Shown: positions 1 through 12,779 of the stretch, piece after piece
Numbering within the stretch: position 1 is the first letter of the stretch
Layout of the letters: each line of letters opens with the position of its first letter
NCBI GenBank assembly: GCA_921293015.1
Contig: OV121094.1
Location: 8,608,764-8,672,763, forward strand
Origin: Phorcus lineatus
Taxonomy: Eukaryota; Mollusca; Gastropoda; Trochida; Trochidae
Length of the DNA stretch: 64,000 nucleotides
Direction: 5' to 3'
Notes under the pieces: generated by a model
What the model was told of the DNA's origin: nothing
What the model saw: only the letters and a program-made list of their open reading frames with translations
The model's database searches: none
Made by a program: the position numbers and the translations under genes

Positions 1-720
1 TAAAGTAGATAGTTGAAATGTGAAGATAAAAGATGATAATTTTTGATGAAATAAATCACTCATAATTTCTTATATTGGTGCAAAAGAAACTCAAAAGTTT
101 CTTCAAAGTTGAATTTCCAACACCAATTTAAGATGATCCAAATCCACTGAAAACATCCAGACTGTAAAATATATGTCCTCAGAGAATAAACATCAAAGAA
201 CCAAAAGTATATGATGCAGAGTGCACGGAATGCTATCCGAAAAGTGAGCACAATTTGAGAATCCCTCTTGACTCAGTGAAGAACAACAGCCAACTGCTCC
301 CCACCTGAAGTGAATGTTTCTTTTATAACAGGTTGCAGACTACACTGCCTGTCAACACTGAGGAGCATACTTGAAAAATTGCTCAACATAATAAAATCCT
401 CCCCTCCCCGAACCCTCCACCATACCCTCTAGATTATTACACTCAATGTTGCCACATCTTTGCAACATCCCATACCAATAACTCTTTCTCAGAAACCACA
501 GCTTAATAAACTCTCTAACCATAAACTTATATTTATCCCAAGGGTGACTAAAGACATAACCTCAGTATTTACCCTTTCTCATCAACAAATTGCTCTTTTG
601 CTATATTCAACACTTCTTTTCAAGAACCACATTTCACTCAGTTTCCATACCATTCAAACACTTCCCCTTTCACCCGATCTTCTACTCTTACTATCTGCCC
701 CAATCCCACTGACCACCACA
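1..720. other. AT-rich non-coding DNA
   Basis: No supported exon or RNA gene. From about 400 the plus strand turns pyrimidine-rich and leads into the 70-bp repeat block. Open frames here are short, lack splice context and have low-complexity translations rich in Leu, Pro, Ser and Thr. Confidence 0.5.
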
Positions 721-730
721 CCAACCACCA

Positions 731-1080
731 TCATCTTCAAACCTCCATCACTATCTACTACTCCACCAATATTCCACCTGAAACCATTGGCTCAAAAAAC
801 TCATATTCAAGTCTCCATCCATGCCCACCACCCCACAAATATTTTCACTTGCTACCATTAGCCCAAAACCTCATCTTCAAACGTCCATCCCTGCCAACCG
901 TTAGCCCAAATCCTCCTCTTCCAACCTTTATCCCTGCCCACCATCCAATCCGTGTTTCACCTAAAACCAATGTCCCAACGACTCATCTTCCAACCTCCAT
1001 CCCTGTTCAGTTCCAAACCAATATTTCACCTGAAACCATTGGCCATCCCTGCCCGGCACCAAACCAATATTCCACCTGTC
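731..1080. repeat. Degenerate 70-bp tandem repeat, about 5 copies
   Basis: Units begin with TCATCTTCAA or close variants at 731, 801, 871, about 914 (a shortened copy precedes it) and 983. Three starts are exactly 70 bp apart. Internal landmarks such as CCTGAAACCATTGG and CCAATATTCCACCTG recur in register. The copies are well diverged, so the array is old. The open frames through it are by-products of the repeat. Confidence 0.75.
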
Positions 1081-1084
1081 ATCA

Positions 1085-1275
1085 AGGCCCCAAAAAATCT
1101 TGGTCCACTCTGACCCCCCCCCCCATCCATCATCCCTCCCTCTTCCCAACCATCACCCCTCCCCCCATCTCCCAACCATCACCCCCCCCTCCCAAACATC
1201 ACCCCTTTCCCCCCTCCCAACCATCACCCCTCCCCCCCCCCCTCCCCTCCCCTCCCCCCATCTCCCACCCTGGCA
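1085..1275. repeat. C-rich low-complexity tract
   Basis: Almost pure C/T on the plus strand with recurring CCAACCATCACCCCTCCC-type units and long C runs. It could form G-quadruplex or i-motif structures. It also makes a very strong polypyrimidine tract that ends in CAG at 1274-1276. Confidence 0.8.
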
Positions 1276-1276
1276 G

Positions 1277-1326
1277 GGAACCAGCTGTGAGGTATGTGAG
1301 AATGCTATCTATGCTGTATCCAACAG
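1277..1326 (+). CDS. Possible small exon after the C-rich tract
   Basis: A long polypyrimidine tract ends in CAG at 1276. The next 50 bases read GTSCEVCENAIYAVSN in the open frame and stop at AACAG|GTATCC. The composition leaves the pyrimidine repeat abruptly. The Cys-x2-Cys spacing resembles the start of cysteine-rich domains such as saposin-like ones, but this is too short to assign. The donor is weak, and an alternative GAG|GTATGT lies inside. The pyrimidine tract exists for another reason (a repeat), so the acceptor may be fortuitous. Function unknown. Confidence 0.2.
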
Positions 1327-1862
1327 GTATCCTAATGACCCTTTTACATCACTATCACCACCATGCTGCCTCCAGACTCTAGTCATTACAGTCACTCTGA
1401 GTGTAATTTGTTTTTTGATACCTGGCCAAGCCTTGTACTTTATGCTGGGTTAATGAGGCTCCTAACTTCAGGACAAGCTCGTCTCTTACTCTATCAATTA
1501 ACTGGGATGTTCATCATCATTAGATACTTTCCGTGTTCTTTCACATATTTTCAGAATTCTTTTAGCAATAATTCTTAGAATTCTCATTTTCTGTTTAGAC
1601 ACAACAATAAAGTAACATTCCTGACGTAAACCGAAAAAATGTCCTAATAGGTTTCTGAAATAACCATCATCTTAATGAAAATTGTAAAAAAACATAAATC
1701 CTTGATGAAAATTATCCACATCTTAGTTTCATATTATCTTTAAGATTTATTGATATAACTTTATGATATACATCATCATTGATTCAAATCTTTTTATAAA
1801 AAATATCATTAAAGTAAAGAAAAAAATATTTAATAATCTTTCAATAAATGTTTTATAATTAC

Positions 1863-2160
1863 CTTCTCTCAATGCCTTCATCTTGACTACAAATCCAGAG
1901 ATTAAAAATATCTCCGATCACACAGCACCTTTCTACAGTGACAGCAGTAATCAATTTCACTCGTCTCTTTCAAATGTCCATCAAATCACCTCATCCCTTC
2001 TCGCTTGTCCATTTCATAGAACTTGACACTCACGAATGAGATAGATTTCACTCTCGTTAGTAGATGACACTATGATACTACTCGTCTACAACTTCCTACA
2101 ACTTTGATGGATAGAGTCGTCTGTTGGGATGCGGTCTTGTTTACAAACAAGGAATTTGTT
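1863..2160 (-). other. Candidate alternative first exon (minus strand)
   Basis: On the minus strand a CpG-richer block (several CG dinucleotides between about 1980 and 2170 in otherwise CpG-poor DNA) ends in GAGAGAAG|GTAATT, with the donor at 1861-1862. An ATG at 1881 preceded by GTCAAG reads MKALRE plus one base, so the exon would end in phase 1. The exon at 30.5 kb ends in the same phase, so both could splice to the same downstream exon to the left of the window. An in-frame TGA lies upstream of this ATG. The 5' end is not defined; 2160 is only where the GC-richer block fades. The function is not recognisable. Confidence 0.28.
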
Positions 2161-2199
2161 GACGAGTAAACAAGAGTATTAACCGCTAGTTTTAGTGGA

Positions 2200-3590
2200 G
2201 TTGATTCTCGACTCTCAAAACTGGACTTCTATGACTTGATTTCTAATCCACAGAAAATGCTCATTACTAATATGTCATGTGATGCTTTGCTTTCTCCAAG
2301 CTTTGCTTTTTCCTTGGCACTTCAAAGAATAAATGAGGGGGTAAGAATCTTTAACTAAGTTAATTTCACTATTCGAGTGTTAACTATCCTTAACTCTTTT
2401 GAATGTCTTGAATGAATTTAAATGATCCTTTTAACTTTGAAATCTGAATTCACATCAAATCATTCTGTGAAAAAACAATTTGAAGACAACTACAGGTCTT
2501 AAATTTAAATTTCAGTAGAATAAACTTTAAAATTGTTGAATATCTGTAATATTCTAATTACTGCTACTTCAGTTAGTACCATCATTGACTGCAAAATTTA
2601 ATTAAATTTGAATCAGTACATTTCACTTAAATATCCAATTTAAGAACTGGAAAATTTCATTTCAATTTAAGAACTGCTTTCAAAAGCAAACAAGTTCAGA
2701 GATTACATTGCATGAGTCATATCAACCATTCTTTTGGACATTAAGATTAATAAATCATGACACGGGTTATGAAAACTCCTTATAATATATTTTTCATAAA
2801 TTAGTCATTCAAGATCCTACTACTGCTTCTGATTTGTTATATAATACTGACATAATGCAAGGATAAACCAAGCAATAACACTAATAGCATCCAAGCAGTT
2901 TCTAGTATATCACAGGTATCATTTATCCAATCTGCGGAGCTCAATCTGTTATTACATACACATATGCCCAAATATGGCAGTCACTACAAGAGCCATGGAA
3001 CAGTGGATTCTAAACAGGTAACAGGTAAAAGAGGATCCAAACTTGAGCATGCATCCAGTTTCAATCGAGAGCATTAACATGTAACATAGATCTGCTGACT
3101 GTTACACGCTGCAATTTCAACAGAGATATCAATTGTATATCAGCACATCTAGCTTAATTCCACTGCATTTTATCAAAATTATTCTTGAAGAGCCAAACAT
3201 TGTACACTCCGATACAGAATATCCCTCAGTGTTTAACGGGCAGGGTCCACCCAAGATAATACAATATCCAGATTTTAGTCCATTGATAGTCTGTTGATAA
3301 CAGAATCACATCTATCTTAAAAACATGTGGAGAATTCCCTCAACTTTATCAGTAAACATTCAAATTTTCACAATGTCCAGTTGAGTGTTTTTTTCATAAG
3401 CATCACCTGGTCAAACTGGCCACAGTATCTAAAGTATCTGGGATCTATGTAATCCTTCACTTTTCTATCAATGTCTTAGGCACCACGGATGTCCAACACA
3501 ACTGTCCAGTATCTTGAAATGGTATTCAGCAACCTCAGTTGTTTCCAGATTTCTGAAGATCAATAAATGTACAGTGACCAGTCCTACATC
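2200..3590. other. AT-rich non-coding DNA
   Basis: Nothing recognisable: no open frame with splice signals, no repeat unit and no RNA gene. It is consistent with intron sequence. Confidence 0.5.
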
Positions 3591-3599
3591 AAACAACAT

Positions 3600-3950
3600 C
3601 AGGAGTGGTAACAATGCTATCACACCTGTAATCACTGCTCAGGTAAAGGTAAATGTTTATCAGTTGAACTTCACCTCCTAGGTAAGGCATCACACTCTGA
3701 CTACTGAGGCAAACAATGCTCGCTGACCACTGCCCAGGCAAACTACCTGTGCATCAGGTGTACACACAATGACCACTCGTTACAGTTGTGCAGGTGTGCT
3801 GACCATAGACAGGTGAGATGGAGGGAGGCTAATGAAGCAGATATCCCGCTGACCAATACAATAGCTTGCTGACCATTATCCTCAGGCATTATTGGAAACT
3901 GACCAATGACATAATAGGTTTGTGAACCTGTCAATCTGGCTGATAAAGTT
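3600..3950. repeat. Degenerate CTGACCA...CAGG repeats
   Basis: Motifs of the type CTGACCA(C/T) and CAGGTAA/CAGGTG recur at irregular 30-50-bp steps across this block. It looks like an eroded tandem array. Spacing is too variable to fix a unit. Confidence 0.35.
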
Positions 3951-4400
3951 AACAGGATATAGTTATGTATGAGACAACCTTGAAAAATGACTTGTGAAAT
4001 TTGTTTATGTTACTAACTACTTTACAAGGTTTATAAATTTTGGCTCTCTATCTTAAAAAACAAAGGCCACATTCACAAGCTAACTTAGAAAATAATAAAT
4101 ACATATACAGTCTTCGTTTCCTGTTTTATGTGAATGATAAAGCTTAATATGTCAGATAATTATAGAAATGTAGTTACAAAATGAATGCAATATCAGACTT
4201 CGAAAATATTTCTCCGATAAAGGTAAATGTGTATAGCATAAGCTTGAAGAAAGATAGCCAGAACCGTTTGTCATATGGTTAACTGGTTTATTACTGCCAA
4301 GTCATTCTTGGTGGCTGTTTTGTAGGAATCATCACGCCCACACAGGATAAATCAGCTGGTTTCCTTCGAGCACGTCAGATTGTCCTATAGGAACACTGAC

Positions 4401-4832
4401 CACTGACCACTGACTTAATCAGGGTTGTTCATGTCTAGATCTCGGACAACGGAAACAGGAAGTGGTCAAATCATAGATATTATATAGGACACTCGGACCG
4501 ATGACTTAATAAGACCAATTCTTGTCTCTCAAAGATAAATCTTACAGGAATTGGTCAAATCATAGATGTTATATAGGACACTGGCCATTGACTTATTGTA
4601 AGTCCCATTCATGCCTCTCTTCAGATAAATCTAACAGGAAGTGGTCAAATCATAGATGTTATATATGACACTGACCAATGACTTAATAAGATCAAGAATA
4701 TGTCTCTCTTCAGATAAATCTAACAGGAAGTGGTCAAATCATAGATGTTATATATGACACTGACCAATGACTTAATAAGACCATGAATATGTCTCTCTTC
4801 AGATAAATCTAACAGGAAATGGTCAGATTAAC
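4401..4832. repeat. 89-bp minisatellite, about 4.8 copies
   Basis: Units start with CACTGACCAATGACTTA or variants at 4401, 4490, 4579, 4669 and 4758, giving a period of 89-90 bp. Each unit contains TCAGATAAATCTAACAGGAA and GGTCAAATCATAGATGTTA. Copies 3 to 5 are nearly identical and copies 1 and 2 are more diverged, which suggests growth from the right. Confidence 0.92.
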
Positions 4833-4849
4833 TATCAGATTACGGTTCT

Positions 4850-7700
4850 GTACAAGCTTGTGAAATCTGATTAGTGTGGGGTAGTGTGTACGAAGAAGAT
4901 TTAGGGATTACTGTCAGGAGTGTATACAGTCAAGCTGTGGTTCTAATTACAAGATAAAGTCTATCTCTTCATCAAAAGAAATTTGAGATGATTTGGAGCA
5001 GAAATGAACCAACTGACTCTATGATCGGAGAATTGCAGGTGTTGAATAAACAGGTAGGGTGAGTTATAAGTAAATAAAACATATTTTAACATTGGTGTTC
5101 ACAAATCTGTTCTCACTGAAATCCTCTTTGAAAGTCAACATGTAAACTACTGATGATTACTGTATTCAGCTTTTACTGTTGTCTTGTACACTGCAATCAT
5201 GGTAAAATATTTTCCTTTCTGACAAACAGTGAATAAGCTAAACACTCACAATTTCAGAATATTGAAAAAATATCATATTTTGAATCAAATTATGAATTAT
5301 CATTAAAGAATATCAAATCATTAAAAACTATCCCTAAAATCATTGGTTTTAGATTTCTAGAGGTGAGGATATATAAATTCAACAATAATTTTATTTGGCT
5401 TGTGTGTAATTTTCTTTACACGGTATCTAAGCAACATTTTGACTTCTAACTGCAAATCATTGACCTATGGATCAACAAATGATCACCTGATGATCATTGA
5501 CAATATTATACAGCGATGATCCTATAAACATCCCATAAAAGCTAACATTTCTATTCCCCTTCAGGCCGCATAGTCTAGACATAACCCTATAATTATTTCC
5601 ATAACCACTCTTATCACAAATTCATCTGCTACATCAATGGATTACCTCCCCTTGAGAAATCTCACAAAAGTTACAAGAAGGTATAAAAGTGCAATGATGT
5701 TCTAGCCTGATAGTGCCTCTGCCCCTAGGCGAGGACAACTGAGACAAAGTTTACCATCAGAATATATCCTGAAGCAGTGTTATTGTCGGGATTAGGAAGA
5801 CTTTATACACCAACACTGGGAACACTTACTATTAGGTATCCAACAACAGAGAGATAAACATTTCCCCTTGTTATTCTAACCTAAGCTGTGTTTTGGTAAG
5901 TGACATAATAGCTTGAGGCTGGTTGTATAGTGGTAAAAGTTTTGTGGTCAATTTGTGAGGGTAGTTCAATTAATAGATTAAGAAATTTGTCACTGATTTT
6001 TGTGTGGTAATTATATATCTTAAGTAATGATGCCTTTGAAAATATCATATTCATAAACTGACAAATCTATCAAATACAACGTACAAATATCATCAATAAA
6101 ATGGAAAATCATGGCATTTAAAGCTGAATTGATACACATTTATTTTTTACTTTTCCAACATAATTACTTACGTGAAAATATAAACAAATCTTGTACTTGG
6201 ATGGTTTTTTTCAGAAAAATGAATCATTCCTCAAACATACCTTAGTATATATATGTATATATACCATAAAATTATAGACATAAAACAAGATTTGAAACAA
6301 GTAAATATTTAGATACCATCTTGATTTTGGTGCAAGAAAATATCAAAAAGAAGTTAAAGCAACATTTTCCTTGATCTTCACGTTATAAACAAGAACACGT
6401 ATCAGTAAACATGTGTAACCTTGTGTAGAGGAAGTGATTACAGCACCACACCTCTACTGGAGGTCACCATTACACAAGTGGAGGTCAACGTTAGACAAGT
6501 AAACACCGGTAGGCATGTAGTGCAACATTCACCCTTTGGCACATCAAAGAGAAGCACCAGGTGGTTTTAAACTCACTTTTGAAAAATCAATTGATGGCAC
6601 ACTCAATACACCCCAAATTAAATCAAATTCTCAAAAACAATATGTTAACCCCCTAGTGAATGCTATATCTGCCACTATGACCATACATCTAAACTTACAC
6701 AACTTCATCTTCAGCATCCAGAGAGTTAACAATTTTGATACAACATTAACCATTTGCCTGTTGAATGAGTAAGAAAGTAAACTCATTTATATGGTCTGAA
6801 CAAAAAGTGAGAATAATTCATTAGCAAAACTACTCACTTCTCATTCTTGTTTCATTTTACAGAATGTGTGCTCTCATTTATCTTGCTGTAAAATCTAGAT
6901 CAACCGAAATGTCATCCTCAGTAAATTCATGTACTGATAATATACTTGTATAAATGGGAATGTCACTTTGAATTTCATTTCCACAAAAAATACCCCAACA
7001 GGACTGTCCTTTTAACTTTATTGTTGAGTATATATTTTCAGATTTCCCTATTTTAAAATTAGATATGTGTTGTACTTGAAGCCTGTTCCCCCAATAGTTA
7101 TTCAATTTTGATATGAGGTTATGTCACATTTGAATACCAAAATCAATTAAATGAAACTCAAGTCATAAAAGTACATGTGTAGAGATATGAAAGATTTATT
7201 TAATTACTAACTGTTAGCATCAAACTAATTAAGTCCAATAAAACTGAATGTGAACATATGTTTATCAACCAACTGATCAATTACAGTTTAGTAATTTCAT
7301 TTGAATAAATCAATTAGCTGATGAGCATCTGCAATTAAGTCATAAACATGGTATTGCACCAGTAATTAGTTGGTCAGGGAATAGAATCTGAAGAACCAAT
7401 TAACAGTAAAATACCAAGCCTAGACTGTTGAAAGTCTCTTGAATCTTTTAGCTTTATTTTGTTGATCAATGTGGTTTGCATATCATTTTTTAATTAATTG
7501 ATAAAAGACAATTAATATTCTTACTTAGAAAATGCATTTGGATAAATAGTACCTTCATTCACAAGTCACATTAAATTTTTCATTGAATCTAAATGTTATT
7601 GATACACTTTACAAAAATATCATTATCGATACCTTTTTAATACATATAATTTTTATTAACATAATTTATGACTAGCAATGATATGGAAAAACATAATTGT
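4850..7700. other. Non-coding DNA with one lone TTAACCC end
   Basis: No gene seen. A solitary TTAACCCCCTAGTGAATGC terminus at 6645 matches the TTAA-element ends found elsewhere, but no partner was found. A short TA-rich run lies near 6245-6265. Confidence 0.45.
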
Positions 7701-7710
7701 AAAAAATAAG

Positions 7711-7765
7711 TATTGACATATTTTTCATATGTGCACTAATGATTTTTGCCTAGCAATGAATTTCT
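7711..7765 (+). repeat. Dispersed family copy (GCCTAGCAA), fragment
   Basis: Contains GACATATTTTTCATATGTGCAC followed about 14 bases later by TTTTGCCTAGCAATGA. The same order and spacing occur at 39.7, 47.9 and (reverse) 53.0 kb. Only the left part is preserved here. Confidence 0.55.
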
Positions 7766-7921
7766 TAGTATGAGTAACTGTAGTCAAATCTTTGTCTCTA
7801 CTCATTTTTAAGAAAGTATGACATATTTAGAAAATTATGTTAGTATCACATTTTTGAACTTATTGAACTATCTTCTAAAGATATTATAATCAAGATGATA
7901 ATGATATTTAATATCATTTAA

Positions 7922-7957
7922 GAGTGAGTGAGTGAGTTATTGTTTAACGCCGCTTGG
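7922..7957 (-). mobile_element. tRNA-SINE 3' tail fragment
   Basis: GTGAGTGAGTGAGTTATTG followed by TTTAACGCCGCTT is the reverse-oriented 3' end of the SINE family seen complete at 50.25 kb. The rest of the element is not recognisable. Confidence 0.7.
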
Positions 7958-8489
7958 GCCCATTTAAGAGACTGTGAGACAGTCTAAGGCATGTGCTGTA
8001 ACCTCTATACACTACCAATAAAGTTGACAACGGTCTTTCAATTCCCAGGTGACCAACTCATTCATCTCATCAAAGGTCAAGGGTTATTGGTCAATACTGA
8101 CCAATACTGACCGAGCAGGTATTACATAACCCATCAATAGCTCAGAGAATACGGCCTTGCATTATGAGCAATTGCATTCTATCTGATGTAAGATCACTCA
8201 TTACGCTATTAGATAACATTTCATTAACCCGGCTTTGCAATGTAATATTACACTGTCTCTGCATGTAAGATGGTGTAATGTATGCTTACAGACCATGCAG
8301 CCTCCCATCTGTTATGAGTGTATAACAGTACCTGTAACAGTAAATATGTACAATTATCAGATTAATCTGGGCTACTGTGTGATAGAACATGGACTTGTGT
8401 AAGCAACAACTCTTGACTCCAGCATACAGCTCTAGGTTATTGAATACTGTAGGAGAAAGAGGGGAATTGTGTAAGAAATACAAGCTCTC

Positions 8490-9700
8490 AAGTCTTGTAT
8501 ATATCTCATAAGACTCTGAAGTTGATATTTAAATTGAAATACTGAGCTGTGGATATGAATATGTAAATTGTTTTTGAGAAACCTTGAGGAATTTTTACTA
8601 AAATATGATTACTAGCTTATTCATGCTTAAGTATAATATGATATACAATGAATATTTTATCAATTAAATTAAAAGTTTTGATTAAAATTTAAGGATTAAA
8701 CACAATTTAAGAAATGGTTTGGTTTAATCATACAAAGAAAGGTTCTCAAAATCATGTTTAACTAAATTTATCAGATCAACAATAATTCATGTCTTCTTAC
8801 AAATTGTCAACACAAAAAACAAATATAGAGAAACCCGGCTATCATGACGGTTTTAAATAAAATCAAACAACTTTACAAAATTACAAAGCATCAAGACCAA
8901 AATTTTAAACTACATACCCCTACATATGAGAAATATCCAACGAAAACACTCTGCAGCTAAAGCAAGAAGGAATTCCACGAGAGTTTGCAGCAGAAACATT
9001 CCATGCGACTTGTTCATCAGTGGTCATTCTGGCACTCTAACATTCCTCCACAAAGCAGTCCCCTTGTCCCCTCTGCAGAGCCTGCCAATCATCCCCCCCC
9101 CTCCATAAATTAGTCATCCCTCCCCCCCCTCTTCTCCTCTAGGGCTCTCCCAAGACTCCCTTCTTTTCTCCACTGCGTGACTGTCAATCACTCAGTCCAG
9201 TTATTTTGTGGGCCCTTTTCTTCTCAAGGATTCTTTTTTCCTTTCCATAGATCCTCTCACCTCCCCTTTCTCTCCCTCTATTGTTGTTTATGAATCTTTT
9301 CACATTTTTCCCGTCTAAAATTTATAATTTCACTTCAGTCATTTCCTTTTTCTCTTCTCAACCTCCATTTTGTTGACCATTTGTCTTTCGCTCTAAATTA
9401 TTTAACCCACACAAATTTTATGAGTGTCCAGATTTATATTTCTATATTTTTTTGATAGATCACCCCTCAGATGTTTTAAAACCCCTCTTATTTCTTTTTA
9501 TCCTGCTTGACCCCCTCTGATTTATGTTGTGACCCCTTTCTCTTCTCTCCAATTTATCACCTTCTTGAATTTCTTGTTATTTCCATTACGAAAGAGATGA
9601 TATCACCAAGCAAAGATTGAGTTCTATGAATATCTAAGTGTGTCCACTATATAAAAGTATATATGTCAAGATGCAGATCCCTTATGAGATCCCTTTTTCT
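8490..9700. other. Non-coding DNA, C/T-rich from about 9060
   Basis: AT-rich to about 9050, then pyrimidine-rich on the plus strand with C runs near 9090 and 9125. No exon or RNA gene supported. Confidence 0.45.
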
Positions 9701-9769
9701 TCTAAAATCCTTTGCCAAAAATCATAAATAATTCATACTATCCTGATACTATCCTCTCCCTACAATCAA

Positions 9770-10200
9770 AATCCACCTCTTGTCTTCTAAAATCCACACC
9801 ACTGCTTTCTCAAATCCACACCAATGCATCCTAAAATCCAACTCCTGCATCCTCAAATCCAACTCCTGCATCCTCAAATCCAACTCCTGCCTAATCCAAC
9901 CCCAGTGCCTCCTAAAACCCTGCACCTGTGCCTTTTAAATCCAAATTCCTGTCTCCAAAATACAACCCCCCCCCCCCCCCCCCCCCTCTCCCCACCTCAA
10001 CTCTCCAAAAATCCACTCCTGCCTTCTGATATTCATACCCAAACCTTAAAAAACCCATCTTTTACCTAAAAAATATTCACCTAAACCTCTAAAATTCATC
10101 CCTTTCCTGTAAAAATCACGCTCTCTGCCTCCTTAAACCAACCCCCTCCCTCCCCACTTCCTAAAATCATTCTCATTCTCCATCCCCCCCCTCTCCTACT
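9770..10200. repeat. 21-bp repeat and poly-C tract
   Basis: Units CATCCTCAAATCCAACTCCTG start at 9827, 9848 and 9869, with degenerate neighbours such as AAATCCACACCACTG. A run of about 22 C follows at 9966-9987, then further C/T-rich sequence to about 10200. All pyrimidines are on the plus strand. Open frames here are repeat artefacts. Confidence 0.8.
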
Positions 10201-10289
10201 TCTTACCCCCAAGTCTACCCAAACCCTGTACCGAAAACTCGTTAGCTCCATCAATATATTCAGTAAACCTGAAACTCACACAGTTATTC

Positions 10290-10500
10290 CAACGAAACAA
10301 TTCTGCATTTTTGTTATCGAACAGTCTGCAGGTGGTTCCGTATGCGGTATTTAGATTCCGAGAATAACGGCCCTTTAATTAGCTCCGCATCGAAAGGTGG
10401 GTATGACTCATAGGAGAGCTAATACAAGGGCGACTCTATTTACGAGCCTGAAATGAGGTGCAACAAATAAAACCTCACTAGCCAGGAATTCTCCAACGTT
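10290..10500. promoter_or_regulatory. GC-richer island, candidate enhancer
   Basis: A block richer in GC and CpG than its flanks, without an open frame. It contains an AP-1-type TGACTCAT, a homeodomain-type CTTTAATTAGC, and CG-bearing words such as TATCGAAC and AATAACGG. Inferred from composition and motif density only. Confidence 0.22.
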
Positions 10501-10852
10501 TCACAGTAATGATACATCAGTAATGAGATATTTAAATAACATGGTTCAATTATGTGTAATAAATCATATCAAATTTCTAAAAATAATTTTAAAAACAATC
10601 AATTAAGATGAAATCATTCTGTACGGGACAGAATTAATATCTATATATATTTTTTTTGCAATTCAATAATTTTCAACCATTTTTTATCATAGCAACATAA
10701 AATTTCATAAAAATGTAGATACTGCAATAACTTGCAATAGATTTGAAAATATTCACATAATTCTTATCTATAACATATCAAGAAAACTGTACAAAATTAC
10801 GAATCAAAATACCCATGACAAAATCCAAGTAAAGACGAAAAACAATCCTTAC

Positions 10853-11100
10853 CTCAGAAGACAACCTTGTCACAGAATCTTGACACTGATTATTGATCGC
10901 TATGACACAACACGTCACTTCCACAGGGCTTTACCGATTCCAATCAGTTCAAATTTCCCAATATTCATTGACCCAAAGACTCTGACCAAATGCAATTCTA
11001 TCATGACTCTTCTGACACTTGCATCGTGAATTCCGTTATAGCGCGCAATTAGCCGATGGCCAAGGAATTTGGTTCAGCGATGAAATCATCACAATTTTAC
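10853..11100 (-). other. Candidate exon with consensus donor (minus strand)
   Basis: On the minus strand TCTTCTGAG|GTAAGG gives a near-consensus donor at 10851-10852. Upstream, about 25 codons read protein-like (VTCCVIAINNQCQDSV, then TRLSSE) and end in phase 0. No pyrimidine-rich acceptor and no in-frame ATG precede them. The block contains several CpGs (GCGCGC, ACGGAATTC) and short upstream ATG-stop pairs, which fits a 5'-untranslated first exon about as well as a coding one. The 5' limit is approximate. It could belong to the same minus-strand gene as the exon at 30.5 kb. Confidence 0.3.
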
Positions 11101-11639
11101 TGTTGCTAGGCCCCATGCAGGATGACAACACTTTCTGAATTTAGCGGGTTTTTTCAAATTTGGATTAATATTTTAATTTTTTTTTAACAAGATTAGACTG
11201 TTCCATCCATTATGTTCCTGATTTACATAAGGCCAGATTTACATAAGGCCAGTAATAAATTATTTATTTGTGTGGGTTTAAAATATTCTAAATTTAATAT
11301 TTTGAAAAATATATAATCATGTATATATATAATGTATAAGAATAATTTGTATCATATTTGCAAGCAAATTTTGCATAGGGTTGGGAAGGAATGTCACGAA
11401 ATGTATCAGATGAGTTTTATTAAAACCCAATGAAGAATGAATCAATACTGAAACTTGTATCCAAGTATTTAAATACTAGAAAACTTCATGCATATCTAAG
11501 AACTGAATCTTCAAATGATTCCCAAATCAATTTATCCAATTGAAAAAATCCGAAATCTAAAACATTCAAATCACATTCCATAAATCCCATAACACCAAAT
11601 TCATCTGTATCAGAATCTAATTAGATACTCTGCCTTATA

Positions 11640-12040
11640 GCGAGGGCTCTACGGTTGAAGCCTTATAAAGAGGACACACTGTTTGAGTGGACATGCACAA
11701 AAATTGATTTTTTTTCGGACAAATTCCGTTAGACGACCCTCGTCCGACCTCTCATGCACACGCAAAATCCTCAGCTTACGTCAACAATGGGTCACATGAC
11801 CATATCCAATTGTCATCAATTCATCGAAATTTTCAATGGTAGTGTTTGTTGAATTTTGCAATGAGCGTTCGCTAATTGAAACATCATGCACACGCGGTCG
11901 GTAGTTTTGTATGGAGGTATTGCTAATTGTTGAGTTGAAATCAAGAGCTACCTAGGGGGTCTTGGTTTGTCAGTCAAAACAATGGATTAGTTTCGGATTG
12001 CAACGACGTCAGGTCAAAATCAGATCTTATGAGATTGGTG
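11640..12040. promoter_or_regulatory. Homeodomain/SOX motif cluster, candidate enhancer
   Basis: A GC-richer stretch with no open frame contains several TAATTG/CAATT homeodomain cores (CGCTAATTGAAA, TTGCTAATTGTTG, CCAATTGTCATCAATT). It also has two SOX-like AACAATGG sites, a CRE-like ACGACGTCAGG and a repeated ATGCACACGC. The clustering resembles a developmental enhancer. This is inference from motifs, not proof. Confidence 0.28.
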
Positions 12041-12779
12041 TACCAGCCCTTTCTGATACTAAAATATTGAAAAGATGTATTTCAGATTAGATATCAAAAC
12101 ATTGTCCTTGATAAAGTGAAGCTTGTTTATTCATTGCACAAGTGCAACATAGATTATCAAGTGCAACATATTGATGAACTGAAGTTGCACATGCAAATAA
12201 TTTTCGCCTCAAAGATTTCAAGTTTCAAATTACTTTGCGTGATCTGGACAGGTTATTATTTCGTCAAAACATTAAAAAAGTACCAAAAAAAGGGTGAAAA
12301 TAATCAATTAAAGAATTTTGTAAAGCCAATGCAACTTTAATTTACTCAGTGCAACAAATCTTATTTCTGGTAGCTCAAAAGTATTATGAATCTTGAATAA
12401 GAGTATTCAAATCCTCTTTTCCTTGAAATAGGCATTGTATTACTAAAGACTAATAAAGTGTGATTCATAAGATTCATTAATTTCTCACTTAATTGTCTAT
12501 CCCAATCTTTCAAGTATATACTTCCATATATAATTATCTGCACACAAAAATTCTAGTTAACACGCCACTATTTCTTTCTAAAAAACCAATACAAAAATGT
12601 GATTACTAGGCTTCAGGTATAAATTCCTTCTCCTTCAACCTAAAACATTGAAACTTGATCAAATGCACACAAAAATACTCACAATTCCCAGATAATGTTA
12701 CCAAGTGATTCCCTCTTTAAGTCTTCGATGCAACAACCCCATGACTCAAATACCAGAATAGCTGGTCAGAAAGTTGGGC

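Noticed and set aside
3743-3934. 63-residue minus-strand open frame
   Set aside because: It falls inside the degenerate CTGACCA/CAGG repeats. No splice support.
4401-4832. CRISPR-like repeat array
   Set aside because: The units are contiguous tandem copies with no unique spacers, and the genome is eukaryotic. The same applies to the 16-, 27-, 53- and 76-bp arrays.
7318-7350. CTGATGAG hammerhead-core-like word
   Set aside because: The required GAAA segment and flanking stems are not present nearby.
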